From positions 125,100,376-125,164,375 of the forward strand of contig JAUPFV010000002.1 in the NCBI GenBank assembly GCA_036936605.1: a stretch of 64,000 nucleotides of DNA, in the 5' to 3' direction. This DNA is from Limnanthes douglasii subsp. nivea (lineage: Eukaryota; Streptophyta; Magnoliopsida; Brassicales; Limnanthaceae). Shown piece by piece: positions 1 through 10,829 of the stretch. The notes under the pieces are model-generated. The model did not search any database. It saw only the letters and a list, made by a program, of their open reading frames with translations, and was not told the origin of the DNA. How positions within the stretch are numbered: the stretch's first letter is position 1; every line of letters starts with the position of its first letter. A program made the position numbers and the translations under genes.

Positions 1-600
1 GACATCCAAATTCTGGAGTAAAAATCCAACAATTGTTGACGTAGAAAAGGGGTCAATAATATCCCCATTCGAAGTACCTTCCTTTCTGAAAAAGTAAACT
101 CCTCTATCTCTTCGCTCACCATTAAAGACCCTGGGGTTTCCCTCGGATCGTCAACCCTTTTTTCCAAATCCGAGGGTACCCCTTCTAATTCCTATTCGCG
201 CATTAAATATCCACTATTGGACCCTTAGATCTGAAGTGTAGTGGCATAACATTCCCTGGAAACCTTCTAATCGCCTCGAACGACCCCAACTCTATCTCCA
301 ACCACATATTTAAAGCACCGATGAACTGTTGAAACCACCCTATACATGCTTGAAAGCCACGATCTTCCAAAAATGAAATTATAACTTGTGGGACAGTCCA
401 CCACCACAAACAATACCTTGACCTTCTTCTTAAATGGTCATTTTCCCAAACTCACCTCACCCTCGAACTCTCTAACAACACGAGCTGTTACACCCGTGAA
501 TCCAATAATCATTCGATCTGATTGAGAAATCCGAGGTGGATTTGTCATTTTATCATAGGTGGATTTTAAAAGGACATTAGCAGAATTGCCAGTGTCAATG
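1..600 (-). mobile_element. Ty3/gypsy (Tat-type) fragment: protease and start of RT
   Basis: Near-identical in its left part to 6880-7440 further along. Read on the minus strand it gives a retropepsin segment with the catalytic DTG motif (IDTGNSANVL, about 560-600), then the protease body (SDRMIIGF), an in-frame TAG (192-194) and the start of the RT polyprotein (VDDPRE region). It runs off the left end of the window, and on the right it stops where a 46-bp tandem repeat begins. Several stops and substitutions make it a dead fragment. In this copy the hexamer after the TAG is GAATTA instead of the CAATTA seen in the sister copy. Confidence 0.8.
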
Positions 601-602
601 TT

Positions 603-722
603 ATACTCTTCTTCTGCATTATGTTATACTCTTGAGCTAAGTTGAACTATACTCTTCTTCTGCATTATGTTATACTCTTGAGCTAAGTTGAACTATACTC
701 TTCTTCTGCATTATGTTATATT
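603..722. repeat. 46-bp tandem repeat, about 2.5 copies
   Basis: The block starting ATACTCTTCTTCTGC recurs at 603, 649 and 695, an exact 46-bp period, with almost no change between copies. It abuts the truncated gypsy fragment. No function is apparent. From here to about 1560 the DNA is AT-rich with no gene-like signal. Confidence 0.9.
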
Positions 723-1572
723 ATTAAAATTTTCTTCTTTTGAGAGAAAATTTGTCAAGGACAATCATTCATATTCACTTCCCAATATAATTCGCTTGTT
801 ATATTAATCTTCGTTGGAGGTAATTCTACCAGACAATATAATATTTTACAGGTCTTCCACCTAGCTTCCACAAAACCTTGTTGTTGGAAAAAAGTAAACA
901 AGTAGGGAATCGAACTCAAAAAAGCGCAAAAAATTACAAAAGTATATACAGTCTGAAGTAACACAATCCCCTATGCTTCTATGAAATCGTATGTGAATTT
1001 AGAATCCTACTTGCCGAAGAATCAACTCTACCATACCATTAACCCAAATGGCTTGAAGTATGAAGTTGAATCATCGAGAACTATCTCTTTGTTTATTGAC
1101 CAATTTTCAGTCTTGAGTTTATGGATCTTCATGACCTCGATTCATTTTTTTTGTTAAAAAGAAACATCATCCACTAAAAATTTGAAGGCACAACAAAAGT
1201 TTACGCCCATGCTGAAATTTAATTTCAAACCCGCCGCTTCAAATACAAGTTGAATTTTTAAATCTATAAACAATTTCTATCTTATCAAACCCATTCAAAA
1301 GTGAACTCTATTTTGTAAAAAAAATTAAAATATTTATTTATTTAAAAAATTATTATTGTTAATAAATAATAGATTTTAGGGTTTAAAGTTTCAATTCTAA
1401 TCTTTAAAATTTAATTTTATGAAAATATTTTTTGACAATAATATTATTTTTTATATTTATAATTTATAGCATTTAGAATAAGTGATAAAAATTAATCAAA
1501 TTTTCAAAATAAAAAATCAGAAGAGAACAAACTCCAAAAAGTTAAAACTCCCTCTCATTCTCTCTCCCTTCC

Positions 1573-1579
1573 TATAAAT
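1573..1579 (+). promoter_or_regulatory. TATA box of the homeobox gene
   Basis: TATAAAT lies 122 bp before the predicted start codon, after a CT-rich stretch (CTCTCTCCC) typical of plant core promoters. Transcription would start near 1603-1610, giving a leader of about 90 nt. An upstream ATG at about 1604 may fall within or just before the leader. This placement is by eye. Confidence 0.5.
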
Positions 1580-1694
1580 GATGGTGAATTGGAATAGAAA
1601 CCTCATGCAAAAAACCACAAGAGTTTTTTTAGAGTGTATTCATCTTCTTCATAATTCATAACTCTAGAGACCCAAACGAGAGAGAAACAAGCCG

Positions 1695-4405
1695 ATGGAA
1701 GGTAAAAAACACATTTTCCCCTTCACATATAGAGTTTTTGGTATCTTCAATTTGTTTACTGTTAATTTCAATTCAGTCGTTCTGAATGACCCATAGATCG
1801 TGTTCCTTCGAATGAGAAGGTTTATCTCGTTGAATTGTTATAGTTCTTTGTGAATTTTGTATTACGATATAATCTTTGTGATTAGGTTGATCTATCTATC
1901 TATAATCTATCTTATTGCACAATTTGTATCTGACCCATTGTATGATTATTGAAGCATTTTTCTGGGTCAATTTAGTGTCTGTCGACCGCTTAACATTTTC
2001 TGTCATGAATAGTGTTGATTTTCTTATATTAGTTTATGAGTATGGTCTGATTTCTATATGTTCTGTGTTTTGTAACTTTAGAGTGTAGTGAAGCGAATGC
2101 TGGTGCAGAAAAAGCTTCTGCGCAACATAGTAGGAAAAGAACACTTAAGACCCTGGAGCAAGTTTTGGCATTAGAGAAACTCTACAATGGTATAAATCTT
2201 CTTCTTCTTCTTTTTATTCGTTTCTCATTCTGCTTGGTTTATCTTATTTTTCTAAAACCGTTTGTTATTTGAGCAGAGACTCAATATCCGACACAGGCGA
2301 TGAAGCTAAAGCTTGCTGAGGAAATAGGACTGACTGCAAAGCAAGTGCATGTATGGTTCTGTCACCGAAGATGTGCCAGAGCGACAAAAGCAACAAAAGA
2401 GGCTTCGGTGTGCCAAGATCGTTCAAGTAGTGTAGTTCAAGACCGTGCAAGCGGATTGAAGCCGGATTCGTATTGTAGTAGTCAGCAGGAAGAGGGCAAA
2501 ATATCTGACCCAAAAGAAGCCGGAAGTCAACGGTCCTATTCTTATACTCTCGACAATAAGATTCAGTCTCCACCTAAGGTGGCCGGTGGCTTAAGTAGTA
2601 CGCCCACATATAGTAATAGCTCATCATTGAAAGGCAGATTTGTTTCTCACACAGAGAATCTTTATAATCTCAAAACTTTTAAATATCAAACGGGTATTGA
2701 AGCTACCAAGAAAACGGCTCATAAGCCATCAGGATATTTGAAAGTTAAGATACCCGTTGAAAATCTTGTATTGACCGCGGTTAAAAGACAACTTGGGAGA
2801 CGTTACCGAGACGACGGTCCGCCTTTGGCTGTTTTATTTGACTCGACCCCTCCTGGCGCATTTGAATCGCGCAGTAATGAACACGTGGGCAATGGTATGT
2901 CAAATTAAGTAGTTCTTTTTCTTGTGGGTTAGCTAGATATTTAAGTGCCTTCATATTTGTTTGCGTTAATGGTATATCTCATTTCCTTTTTGAAGTAGCC
3001 TCATAATCTTTAGAATTTACATCTTGATTCTAGAATGTTGGTCTGTGCCATATTGGTAATATAATAACTTCAGGTGGGAGTTTAAACAAAAAAAACAGGA
3101 CCTTGACGTCCATGAAAGTAGATTTTACTTCTTCATGTAGTTTTTGTTTATGAAGAAATAATTTTTCTTCTTCTATAGTATTGATGTAGATCCGTAGTGT
3201 TGTTTCTTCTCTACTGTTCCCGTGAAGGGCATGTCTGGTAGTTTTGTCCCTGGCAGATTATTTTCGAGTTAGCTAAGGATGGTTTGGATTCGTAGATGTC
3301 AGTTTTTTTACATCGTCTTGTTTTGTGTATTAAGCTGATTCATTAAATGTTTTCACAGAGCCGGTCTTCATCAGCAATTTTGGACAACCAAACTATGTTC
3401 CTCATGTTGGACTTGCAAATTATCACAATACCGGACCTGTAAGGGATCTTTCTGACGTTGGAATCATTTATTCAACTTGTGTTTCTGTTAACGAAACACC
3501 TCACGCTTGGCTCCTTGTAGATTGAATTGCTATCTTAATAGTCCTTTAAGAAATATAGATTGTTATTTAGATTGTCTTTGTTTATTATTCAACCATCATA
3601 GTTTTTTCTATTGTTGTCCTCTGTAGGGGTATGAAGTATATAATGCCAAGACGATTCCTCACAATCTGCATTTAGAGGATGCAAAAGACAAATCTGGGAT
3701 TCCCTCTGGTTATCAAGACAAGAGAAGTCACTGGCAATTAAAAAAAAGGTCTTCTGTGAAACCTTTCCGGGGTCAGAAGAACTGTATGTTGGATATGTAT
3801 GAAGATTCTCCTCGAGAAACCTCTCTAATTGATTCCAAAAGGACCAGGCCTTCTCGTAATAATTATGAGTTTGTTCGAAGGAGTGATTATTTGGCGACAT
3901 GTTCGAATGGACTTGGGAACAGCATGTCTCCTGATGCAGTGATAAAGGCGCCCTACACTGGAATGGTACGTCTATCTATATATCTATCTATCTATCACCT
4001 TATACTGTCTAGTTTGTTCATTCCAATTTAAAAGTGTCATTGGAATTCGATAGGATTGAGACCTGATCCAACTAAGAGGCTTGGTTCAGTTTTGAAATAT
4101 CTGACTCATATTTGTTTAACTCTCGGTTAAGGCTTCCAAATATCCAACAACCACCAAACTAAAAGCTAAATACTATTTTTACTTTCGATATGATGCATAG
4201 TAGTGTATTTAAGGAACGTTTAACACAAAAATTTATAGAGAAAGTTTTGCATATGCAGGTTAAGATAAATCAGGGAGAAACTAAGCCAGTGAAAGATTGC
4301 AGCGACTCAGTGCGACCATACATGCATCCTAGAGATGAGCAGACTGTAGAATTACCCTCTAGTTTCAGCGAGAATGAAATGACGGAGTCTCCTTCAGTAG
4401 ACTGA
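1695..4405 (+). CDS. RLT-like homeobox protein, short form without DDT domain (6 exons)
   Basis: Predicted exons are 1695-1701, 2082-2189, 2277-2894, 3359-3438, 3627-3965 and 4259-4405. Every junction has GT..AG and keeps the frame, giving 432 residues. Residues about 20-76 form a homeodomain: SRKRTLKTLEQ, then helix 3 with VWFCHRR. WFCHRR in place of the usual WFxNRR is the form found in plant homeobox-DDT proteins of the RLT (RINGLET) family, nuclear partners of ISWI chromatin remodellers. A second RLT hallmark, DGPPLAVLFD followed by PPGAF, sits near residues 218-235. The rest is basic and polar. Family members are usually well over 1,000 residues with DDT and WHIM domains after this region; none follows before the LINE at 5.2 kb. 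The start is set by a tiny first exon (ATG GAA G), common in plant genes. It may be an intact short paralogue or the 5' remnant of a duplicated gene. Exon structure is inferred from the sequence alone. Confidence 0.72.
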
Positions 4406-5200
4406 TAAAAATATTCATCTTAATGGAGATATGTGTTGTGATTTGATTCTCCGTTAAGTTTTTTTGTGTGTGTTTACATGGGACAATTACGATTAGCAAT
4501 GCAGAGTTCTACGCTATTATTTCAAGGTGTTAAAGTTTCAGAAAATTACTGATGGAGAAAGATAAGTTGGTGATGTTGAAGTTTCTGAGACAACGATATG
4601 AGTGTAAATTCATATTTTCAGAAGGTAGACTAGTTACCTTAAAGCGCAATGCTGGGAAGAGATGGAATTTGAGAGAAATTTCTAACTTGTTTCATGTCTG
4701 AATTGCCTTAATTGGTTTTTTCAGAGTGTGTTATAAATAGTGTATTAAGTTTCTTACATCAGAGAATACTGATGTTTGTTCCATTGTTACAAGGATAAAG
4801 TTTGCTATTATGATTCTAAATAAGGCTTGGGTTTGTTACTTGATAAGATGATTGGGCTGAGACTAGTTAAATGTCCAAGGTGATTAATTTTACTAATTAA
4901 AACATAATCAGTGTACTAAATCCTAGTGAAGTCCGAGTTTGTCTTTGAAGAACACAATTTTTGAGTGAGAAAGAGGTTTTGTGAATGAATAATCGAATCT
5001 GGTTGTGCGATAGTGCAACGGTACATAGCGTATGTCAAAAGTATATTGACGCATTTGATCTCGGAGATATGGACTTGAAGCTCGTTCGGTTGGAGTGTCA
5101 AACACCGTGTTCGAAGTAAATGAACTACCTCTTATGTTATAAACCAAAACATATCTTATCATGTTAAAATATTAAAATTTTTATGGTTATAACTTTAATA
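4406..5200. other. 3' flank of the homeobox gene; no gene seen
   Basis: AT-rich sequence after the homeobox stop codon, presumably the 3' UTR and then spacer. Short open frames on the minus strand at 4916-5162 overlap each other in two frames and show no recognisable motif. No DDT, WHIM or other RLT domain could be found here in any frame. Confidence 0.5.
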
Positions 5201-5318
5201 TTACATGGAGGAGGATAGAGAGGCTCCAAGAAGATGAATCTTCATCTTTTTCCTTAAGCGTCTGATCCCTCCTCTTAGCCTCTGTTTCTTATCACTGCTT
5301 TCCTTTGCTTCGATCATG

Positions 5319-6480
5319 GATATAAGAAGCAAATCTTTATTCCACGACGAAGAGTTCCCAGCTCTTCTTTAAGAAGTTAGTATTGTCAACTGCGTTAAAC
5401 CTCATTTCAAGAAGTCCTTTTGTTCACGAGAAACAAGACCACGTTTCCATCCAATTCACTCCAGAAACAAAAGACTCGCTTATTAAAAAAACAGAAACAA
5501 CTTTTATAAAAAAGTTCACAAATGGAGTACCTAAAATGGTTGTTCTTGATAAGTTCTTTACCTCGTTCAATTTCAGAGGTTTTTATAGCTGGAAAATATG
5601 GGACTCTCACCATGTTCATATTGAATTTGACTTGAAGGAGGATGTTATCAAGCTGTGGCATAAAAGTATATGGAATGTAAATGATTTTGTCATGAGGATA
5701 TTCAAATGATGCCTAGATTTCAACGGCAAAAAGGAGAGCCCTATAGCTTTGGTATTATGGATAAGAATTCAGAAACTTCCTGAATTCTTGTACAACGAAG
5801 CTATACTGCACAGTATAGTGGCATCTCTTGGCATTCCATATAAAATTGATTGTCCTGATACGAACAAAGCTCATGGAAATGTAGCTTTTGTTTTAGTAGA
5901 GTTGGATACTTCAAGAAAGCTTCACAGCAAACCATGGCTGGGTTTTGGAATGAATGATGGGTGGTGGCTCAACTTGAGTTACAAAAATCTACCTCCATAC
6001 TGTTTTCATTGTCATCACCTTGGACATAATCCTTAGACTGCAAAAAGATTCAAAAGAAAGCAGATATGGATGGAAAGATTGACAAAGATGTAGAAAAGAT
6101 TGATAGATTGGAAATTACTAAGAACAATCTGGTTCAGAATTTATATGAAGAACAAACACCTATTACAACTCTTCAAGTTAACCTATCTAAAAACATCAAC
6201 AGTACAACTGACTTCTCGCCTGAACCTAGAGAGATTGTTGAAGTCATTCAACAGTTGAAACAGACTCACAACCAAAAAAATCATGAAGGAAACAAAATGC
6301 TTGAATCCAGATCTCCTGAATAAGACAAAGTTGGAAGTAATCCTATTACTTCTTTCAGAAATGGTCCTGATGCTGACTTCAAAACTATCTTGAACAAGAA
6401 GTTGTTATCTGCAAAGAAATTCAAAAAGAAAAATAAAGTCATCATAAAGTCTTTGAAGTATTCAGGGACTAAAAGCAAAT
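5319..6480 (+). pseudogene. LINE-A ORF1 (DUF4283-type nucleic-acid-binding protein)
   Basis: Starts with an ATG at 5319 (MDIRSKSLFHDEEFPALL), a typical plant L1 ORF1 opening, then breaks frame. The DUF4283-like domain lies at 5383-5709 (HVHIEFDLKEDVIKLW) and continues in another frame at 5749-6036 (ALVLWIRIQKLPEFLYNEA). It ends in a zinc-knuckle-like CFHCHHLGHNP. A stop codon follows at the knuckle, so the last cysteine pairing is disrupted. A charged, Gln/Asn-rich tail follows at 6066-6323. In live elements this protein coats LINE RNA. At least two frameshifts or stops make it a pseudogene. Confidence 0.75.
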
Positions 6481-6498
6481 ATAAATCATTATCTGATA

Positions 6499-6708
6499 AT
6501 GATAAGGATGCTTAATTGGAATGTCCGGGGCATCAGTAACAATCTAACAGTTGGTAGACTGATTTCAATCATTAAGAAGGAGCATATTAAGATTCTTTCA
6601 TTACAAGATCCTCTGACCTCTTCAAATAAGATAAGTGATGTTGCTATTAAACTAGGTTTTGATCACTATTCTTTTAGTGAGGGTACTGTGACTCCCATAT
6701 ATATCTGA
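6499..6708 (+). pseudogene. LINE-A ORF2 start (APE-type endonuclease)
   Basis: MIRMLNWNVRGISNN is the standard first motif of the AP-like endonuclease of plant L1 ORF2 proteins (the NWNVRG motif provides a metal-ligand Asn). About 65 residues remain before the sequence switches to gypsy DNA on the other strand. The endonuclease would nick the target for reverse transcription; this copy is dead. Confidence 0.75.
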
Positions 6709-7063
6709 CCTTCGATAACCGATCCACTTCAGCAACAATCGTTTCTGTTTTTTCCCAGGAAAACGCTCTTTTTTCTTCTTCTGAATAACTGACTTGACCT
6801 TCGGATCAATAGCCAAACCGTGACGAATTACCTCAATGGGAACTCCCGTTACATCCTCTGTCCTCCAAGCGAAGACATCCAAATTCTGGAGTAAAAATCC
6901 AACAATTGTTGACGTAAAAAAGGGGACAATAATATCCCGATTCGAAGTACCGTCCTTTCTGAAAAAGTAAACTCCTCTATCTCTTCGCTCACCATTAAAG
7001 ACCCAAGGTTTCCCTCGGATCGTCAACCCTTTTTTCCAAATCCGAGGGTACCCCTTCTAATTG

Positions 7064-7446
7064 CTATTCGCGCATTAAATCTCCACTATTGGACCCTCGG
7101 ATCCGAAGTGTAGTGGCATAACATTCCCTGGCAACCTTCTAATCGCCTCGAACGACCCCAAATCTATCTCCAACCACATATTTAAAGCACTGATGAACTG
7201 TTGAAACCACCTCATACATGCTTGAAAGCCACGATATTCCTAAAATGACATTATAACTTGTGGGACAGCCCACCACCACAAACAAAACCGAGACCTTTTT
7301 CTTAAATGGTCCTTTTCCCAAACTCACCTCACTCTCGGACTCTCTAACAACACGAGCTGTTACACTCGTGAATCCAATAATCGTTCGATCTGATTGAGCA
7401 ATCCGAGGTGGATTTGTCATTCTATCATAGGTGGATTTTAAAATGA
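7064..7446 (-). pseudogene. gypsy-B protease, active site deleted
   Basis: The minus strand gives SDRTIIGFTSVTARVV and LGKGPFKKKVSVLF, the C-terminal half of a retropepsin. Immediately before it the sequence jumps from FDEDDLRG to the LKSTYDRM region, so the segment holding the DTG catalytic motif is missing, although the 1-600 copy still has it. The frame ends at TAG (7064-7066), followed by CAATTA. Confidence 0.7.
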
Positions 7447-7449
7447 AAA

Positions 7450-9391
7450 TCTTAGGTACCTCTCAGATCGTCTTCATCAAACAAAATGAAGGGAATATTT
7501 GTATTCCCATACAAGTGCGTAGACATCTTATTTTCAATTTGAGTTTTGAAGTTGACAACATGCCTCTTCCTCGAACTATCTGAATTTCTAGTTATTAAAT
7601 CGCCTCCAAAAATAGCCAACGATCCAAAATCTTACACAGCTCCCCAACACGTCCCTTTTCCACAGGCTCTTCGACTGCTATCAGAAGCAATCTGTTCGGA
7701 TCTTTTTCATCACACTCAGAAGAAGCATCGAAAGGTTCAGGCTGTGAATCCAAAATCATCAAATTCTTAGCTGGTGGTGGAGCCTTCGAAGTTGATGCAC
7801 CATTATTTTTTGATGTGCTCCCATGCGACTTCACATAAGTCAGAAGCTTTCTATTTTCAATCAAATACTGGATCTCTTTCTTCAGAGCAATGCAACCATT
7901 TGTATCATGTCCAATATCATCATGATGTTTGCAAAACTTATTATTCCTCTCCTCTCTTGGCCTATTAATTGGTGTTGGCTTCCTAAAATTCACAAACTTT
8001 TGCTCTTATCTCATATGACAGAAACATTCTCTGTCAGATCAGCATAGTATTCTGGTTTGACCGATACATTTGGTCTAGGCTTGTTATAATTTTTAGATGG
8101 AGCGTGATTTGAGTAACCACCACTCCGAGGAGGCAAATTGATGTTCTTTTGCTTCGACTGCTGATTGCCATTAACATTCAAAGATTGCCCTTGATTACTG
8201 GCTGCCTGTCCCGATTTTTTTGGAGTATTGACTGGTCTGCCTCAGACTCTAGTCGACTCCTCTATTTTGATCTAATCCTCAACTTGAGCCATACAAGCTA
8301 CAAAAGTCAAGGCCCTTCTGTTTGTTGTCTCATTAGCCAGATCCCCTGGAAATAACCCTTGGCGAAAAGCTGCCATCGCCATATTTTCCTCACAGTTATC
8401 CAAACTAGCTTTGGTCAACACAAATATATTTGTATAGTCTTTCAACTTTTCTCCAGGTGCCTGCTTGAACTGAATAATGGTATCACCATTTGCTTTTATC
8501 TCTTTGCTTCCCACGAACTGCCTTCGAAATGCAGTATAAAAGTCTCTGAAATTTGAAATGGATCCCCTCAGAATCTGATCGTACCACTTAAAAGTTGTTC
8601 CTTTAAAAGTCTATGAAAATGCACGACACACCAGCCGGTCGTCATCTTCGAAGTTCATCATATAATTCTTGAATTGTTCGATATGACCATCGAGATCCTG
8701 CATCCCATCGAAGCTTCCAACCTTAGAAATGTCAAAATGTTTCGGAAGCGTCATAGAACGAATTTCATACGTCAATGGAGAATTTCTCCAGTCAACTCCT
8801 TGAACGACTTGGTCATCCGTTCCCATTGTAACATACAGATTTCAATCAGTTTCAACATACTGATTCGAGGGATTTCCTTCGTACCAAGTTGAACGAGGAA
8901 CATTAGCCTTCTTAGATTTACTCTTTTTTTTGCTTCTTAGAGTGATATCTGTTTGATTGCTCTTTCGAAGAACCTCTGTATCTTCTAAAGCCCGAAGCTG
9001 AACTTTCTACCTCCTCGTACCTAGAGGTCTCACACTTCTGCTTATCTTTTTTCTCTTTACGATACGAATATCGCTCTTTAGGAGACACAAAACATGTTTT
9101 TTTGTGCTCAGATCTAGCCCGTTGATCATCAAAGGATCGATCTGACTAACATCCTACCTCAGTATTTTATGTTTCCTATCTAACCTTGGATCTAACCTTC
9201 GCCGAGCGAATCTCTTGCTCCCTCCGTTCATACTTTTCATTCAATGCAATTTTGTCAAAAAGCTGGTTCATTCGAACCTCAACATCAGATTGAGTTTTGA
9301 TCGAAGATGATCCAGCAGGTCTACCTCCCTGTAAATCATCTTTTAGAGTCTCCATAGCTGATCGAATAGTCGGATTGTTCTCAGGATTCAT
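7450..9391 (-). pseudogene. gypsy-B gag
   Basis: Minus-strand pieces in order: start MNPENNPTIRSAMETL (ATG complement at 9389-9391); the retrotransposon gag core (about 8611-8826, LPKHFDISKVGSFDGM, then NYMMNFEDDDRLVCRAFS; 8272-8514, QAPGEKLKDYTNIF); and the zinc finger CKHHDDIGHDTNGC (about 7900-7950). Frameshifts separate the pieces. The finger has the C-x2-H-x4-H-x4-C spacing seen in all Tat gags of this window. The ancestral protein would form the virus-like particle. Confidence 0.75.
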
Positions 9392-9473
9392 CGTACTAAC
9401 TTTGAACAGAAAATACAATAAAATTATATTAATTTCGAGCTGAATAAGTCACTGGGTTCTTTTGTTCAATGTC

Positions 9474-9492
9474 CCCAGTGGAGTCACAAATT
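9474..9492 (-). other. gypsy-B primer-binding site
   Basis: On the minus strand, next to the LTR end, the sequence GTGACTCCACTGGGGAC resembles the Tat/Ogre-type tRNA-complementary site (TGGCGACTCC...), with a changed third base. It fixes the orientation of the element and the inner LTR edge at 9493. Confidence 0.55.
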
Positions 9493-9878
9493 TGATGAGT
9501 TAATATTTCGGTGAGGTAAATTGTTAAGAGGGAAATCTAGAGAGAGAAAGAGCGAGAGAGTTTTTAGAGAGAGAAAGAGCTAGAGAGTTTTTAGAAAGAG
9601 AAAGTTTAAGTACAAATGAATTCTCAAGAAAAAATGTTCAACCCCTTTATTAGAGTAGAAATGCCCTTTATATAGAGGAGCCAAGACTTAGTCTTAAACT
9701 GAAATATGTTATAAAAATGGCTAATTGCTGTTTAGTCCTTAATAATTATACATAGTTACAAATACTCTCTAAAACTTACAACATTTATAATTTAAGGACA
9801 AAACTTACAATACTTGTAATTAAATTTTTAAATTTATATTATTTACAATTTAGTCCTCAAAATCCTATTTCCATATCA
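9493..9878 (-). repeat. gypsy-B LTR (386 bp)
   Basis: Begins TGATGAG and ends ATATCA on the plus strand, so it has the TG..CA ends usual for LTRs. It contains a GA-rich block (AGAGAGAGAAAGAG, twice) like the one in the 16104 family. Only one LTR of this element is in the window. The outer edge is inferred. Confidence 0.6.
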
Positions 9879-10084
9879 GTTATAATTCACAAGGTACTAT
9901 GGATTTGGATTTCTCAACTCTTGAAAAAGTTCCAGCCAGGATGGAGACCTCCATCACTGATCTATGAGAGATCCATTAGAACACAACTCAGAATACAAGG
10001 TTTCCACTGATAAGAAACGCCGCATGGTGGAGTTTGGAGTAGAAATTTTGTATGGGTAGTTTTAACCAGAGATGTTAGTTTATA

Positions 10085-10340
10085 CATGAATAAAACAAAC
10101 TATTTGCAAAGAAGGTAGGCCCATTTGAAATCATTGAGCAGATTAATCCCAATACATACCAGTTAAAGCTACCCAGCCACATGAAGACCTATGATGTATT
10201 CAACGTGAAGCAACTGGTGCCATTTACCAATGCCGCTGAAGATGATGAAACTGAGAATTTGTGGGCGAATTCTTCCGAAAAAATGAGAGGATGTAGTCGC
10301 ACAAGCCAATGGCTATATGGCCCGTTTGGACAAACATAAA
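10085..10340 (+). pseudogene. Ty3/gypsy integrase C-terminus (chromovirus-like)
   Basis: One frame gives VGPFEIIEQINPNTYQLKLP followed by YDVFNVKQLVPF and an acidic tail ending in ENLWANS. This is the GPF/Y module and tail of a plant chromovirus-type integrase, a lineage different from the Tat elements elsewhere. No other part of this element is recognisable. The following 10340-10800 is AT-rich and could be a decayed 3' end of the same element; I see no gene in it. Confidence 0.7.
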
Positions 10341-10829
10341 TGAGATTTATTTGGGGATCGGTTATCTGAATTAGGCGTTGCGACCACTAAAATTAAATGC
10401 GTCAAGAAGGCCAACGAATTTAGAAACACTCACAAGGAAGATGCCTGATGATGAAGTTCATGCCCGAAAATTCACCATTTAGGCCCTCTTTTTGTTGTTT
10501 CCATTATTCTTCTACATTTTCCTATATTGGTTAGATTTAATTAAAATACTTAACCAGCTTCAATCACTTTGAAATTGGTTGGGCTTTATTTTATTTTTTG
10601 AGGAACAATCTGTAATTTTGGCGTAGGGTTTTGAGCACTTCTATAAGAGGCTTTCAGACCCTATATTTGTCGTCATACTTTTTGAATCAAATTTAATTTT
10701 TTTATCTAAGTATCTTATATATCCGCTGAATCGTTTCTTTCTTCTTGATTTCTTACATTCGACGACTCTGTTTTGACACTAGTCGCCTTCACTTTCTCTG
10801 TGTTGTGAAACCACGTGGTTTCCCATTTA

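Larger units (their letters stand above)
5200..6708 (+). mobile_element. L1-type LINE ('LINE-A'), 5' part, truncated
   Basis: Contains an ORF1 and the beginning of an ORF2 in the order typical of plant L1 elements, then stops abruptly at about 6708 where a minus-strand gypsy fragment begins. The rest of ORF2 (RT, RNase H) is absent; whether it was lost at the junction or lies elsewhere is not visible. The 5' end near 5200 is approximate. Confidence 0.75.
6709..9878 (-). mobile_element. Ty3/gypsy (Tat-type) fragment ('gypsy-B'): 5' LTR, gag, protease, RT start
   Basis: Read on the minus strand: LTR (9878-9493), primer-binding site, gag, protease, in-frame TAG, then the first part of the RT polyprotein (AWRTEDVTGVP), ending at the junction with LINE-A. 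RT, RNase H, integrase and the 3' LTR are missing. It is the same family as the fragment at 1-600. Confidence 0.8.

Noticed and set aside
2265..2573. Open frame antisense to homeobox exon 3
   Set aside because: It mirrors the spliced coding exon, has no recognisable motif and no supporting splice or promoter signal; a shadow of the real gene.
4916..5162. Two overlapping minus-strand frames downstream of the homeobox gene
   Set aside because: They overlap in different frames, have no motif and no splice or promoter context; chance frames.
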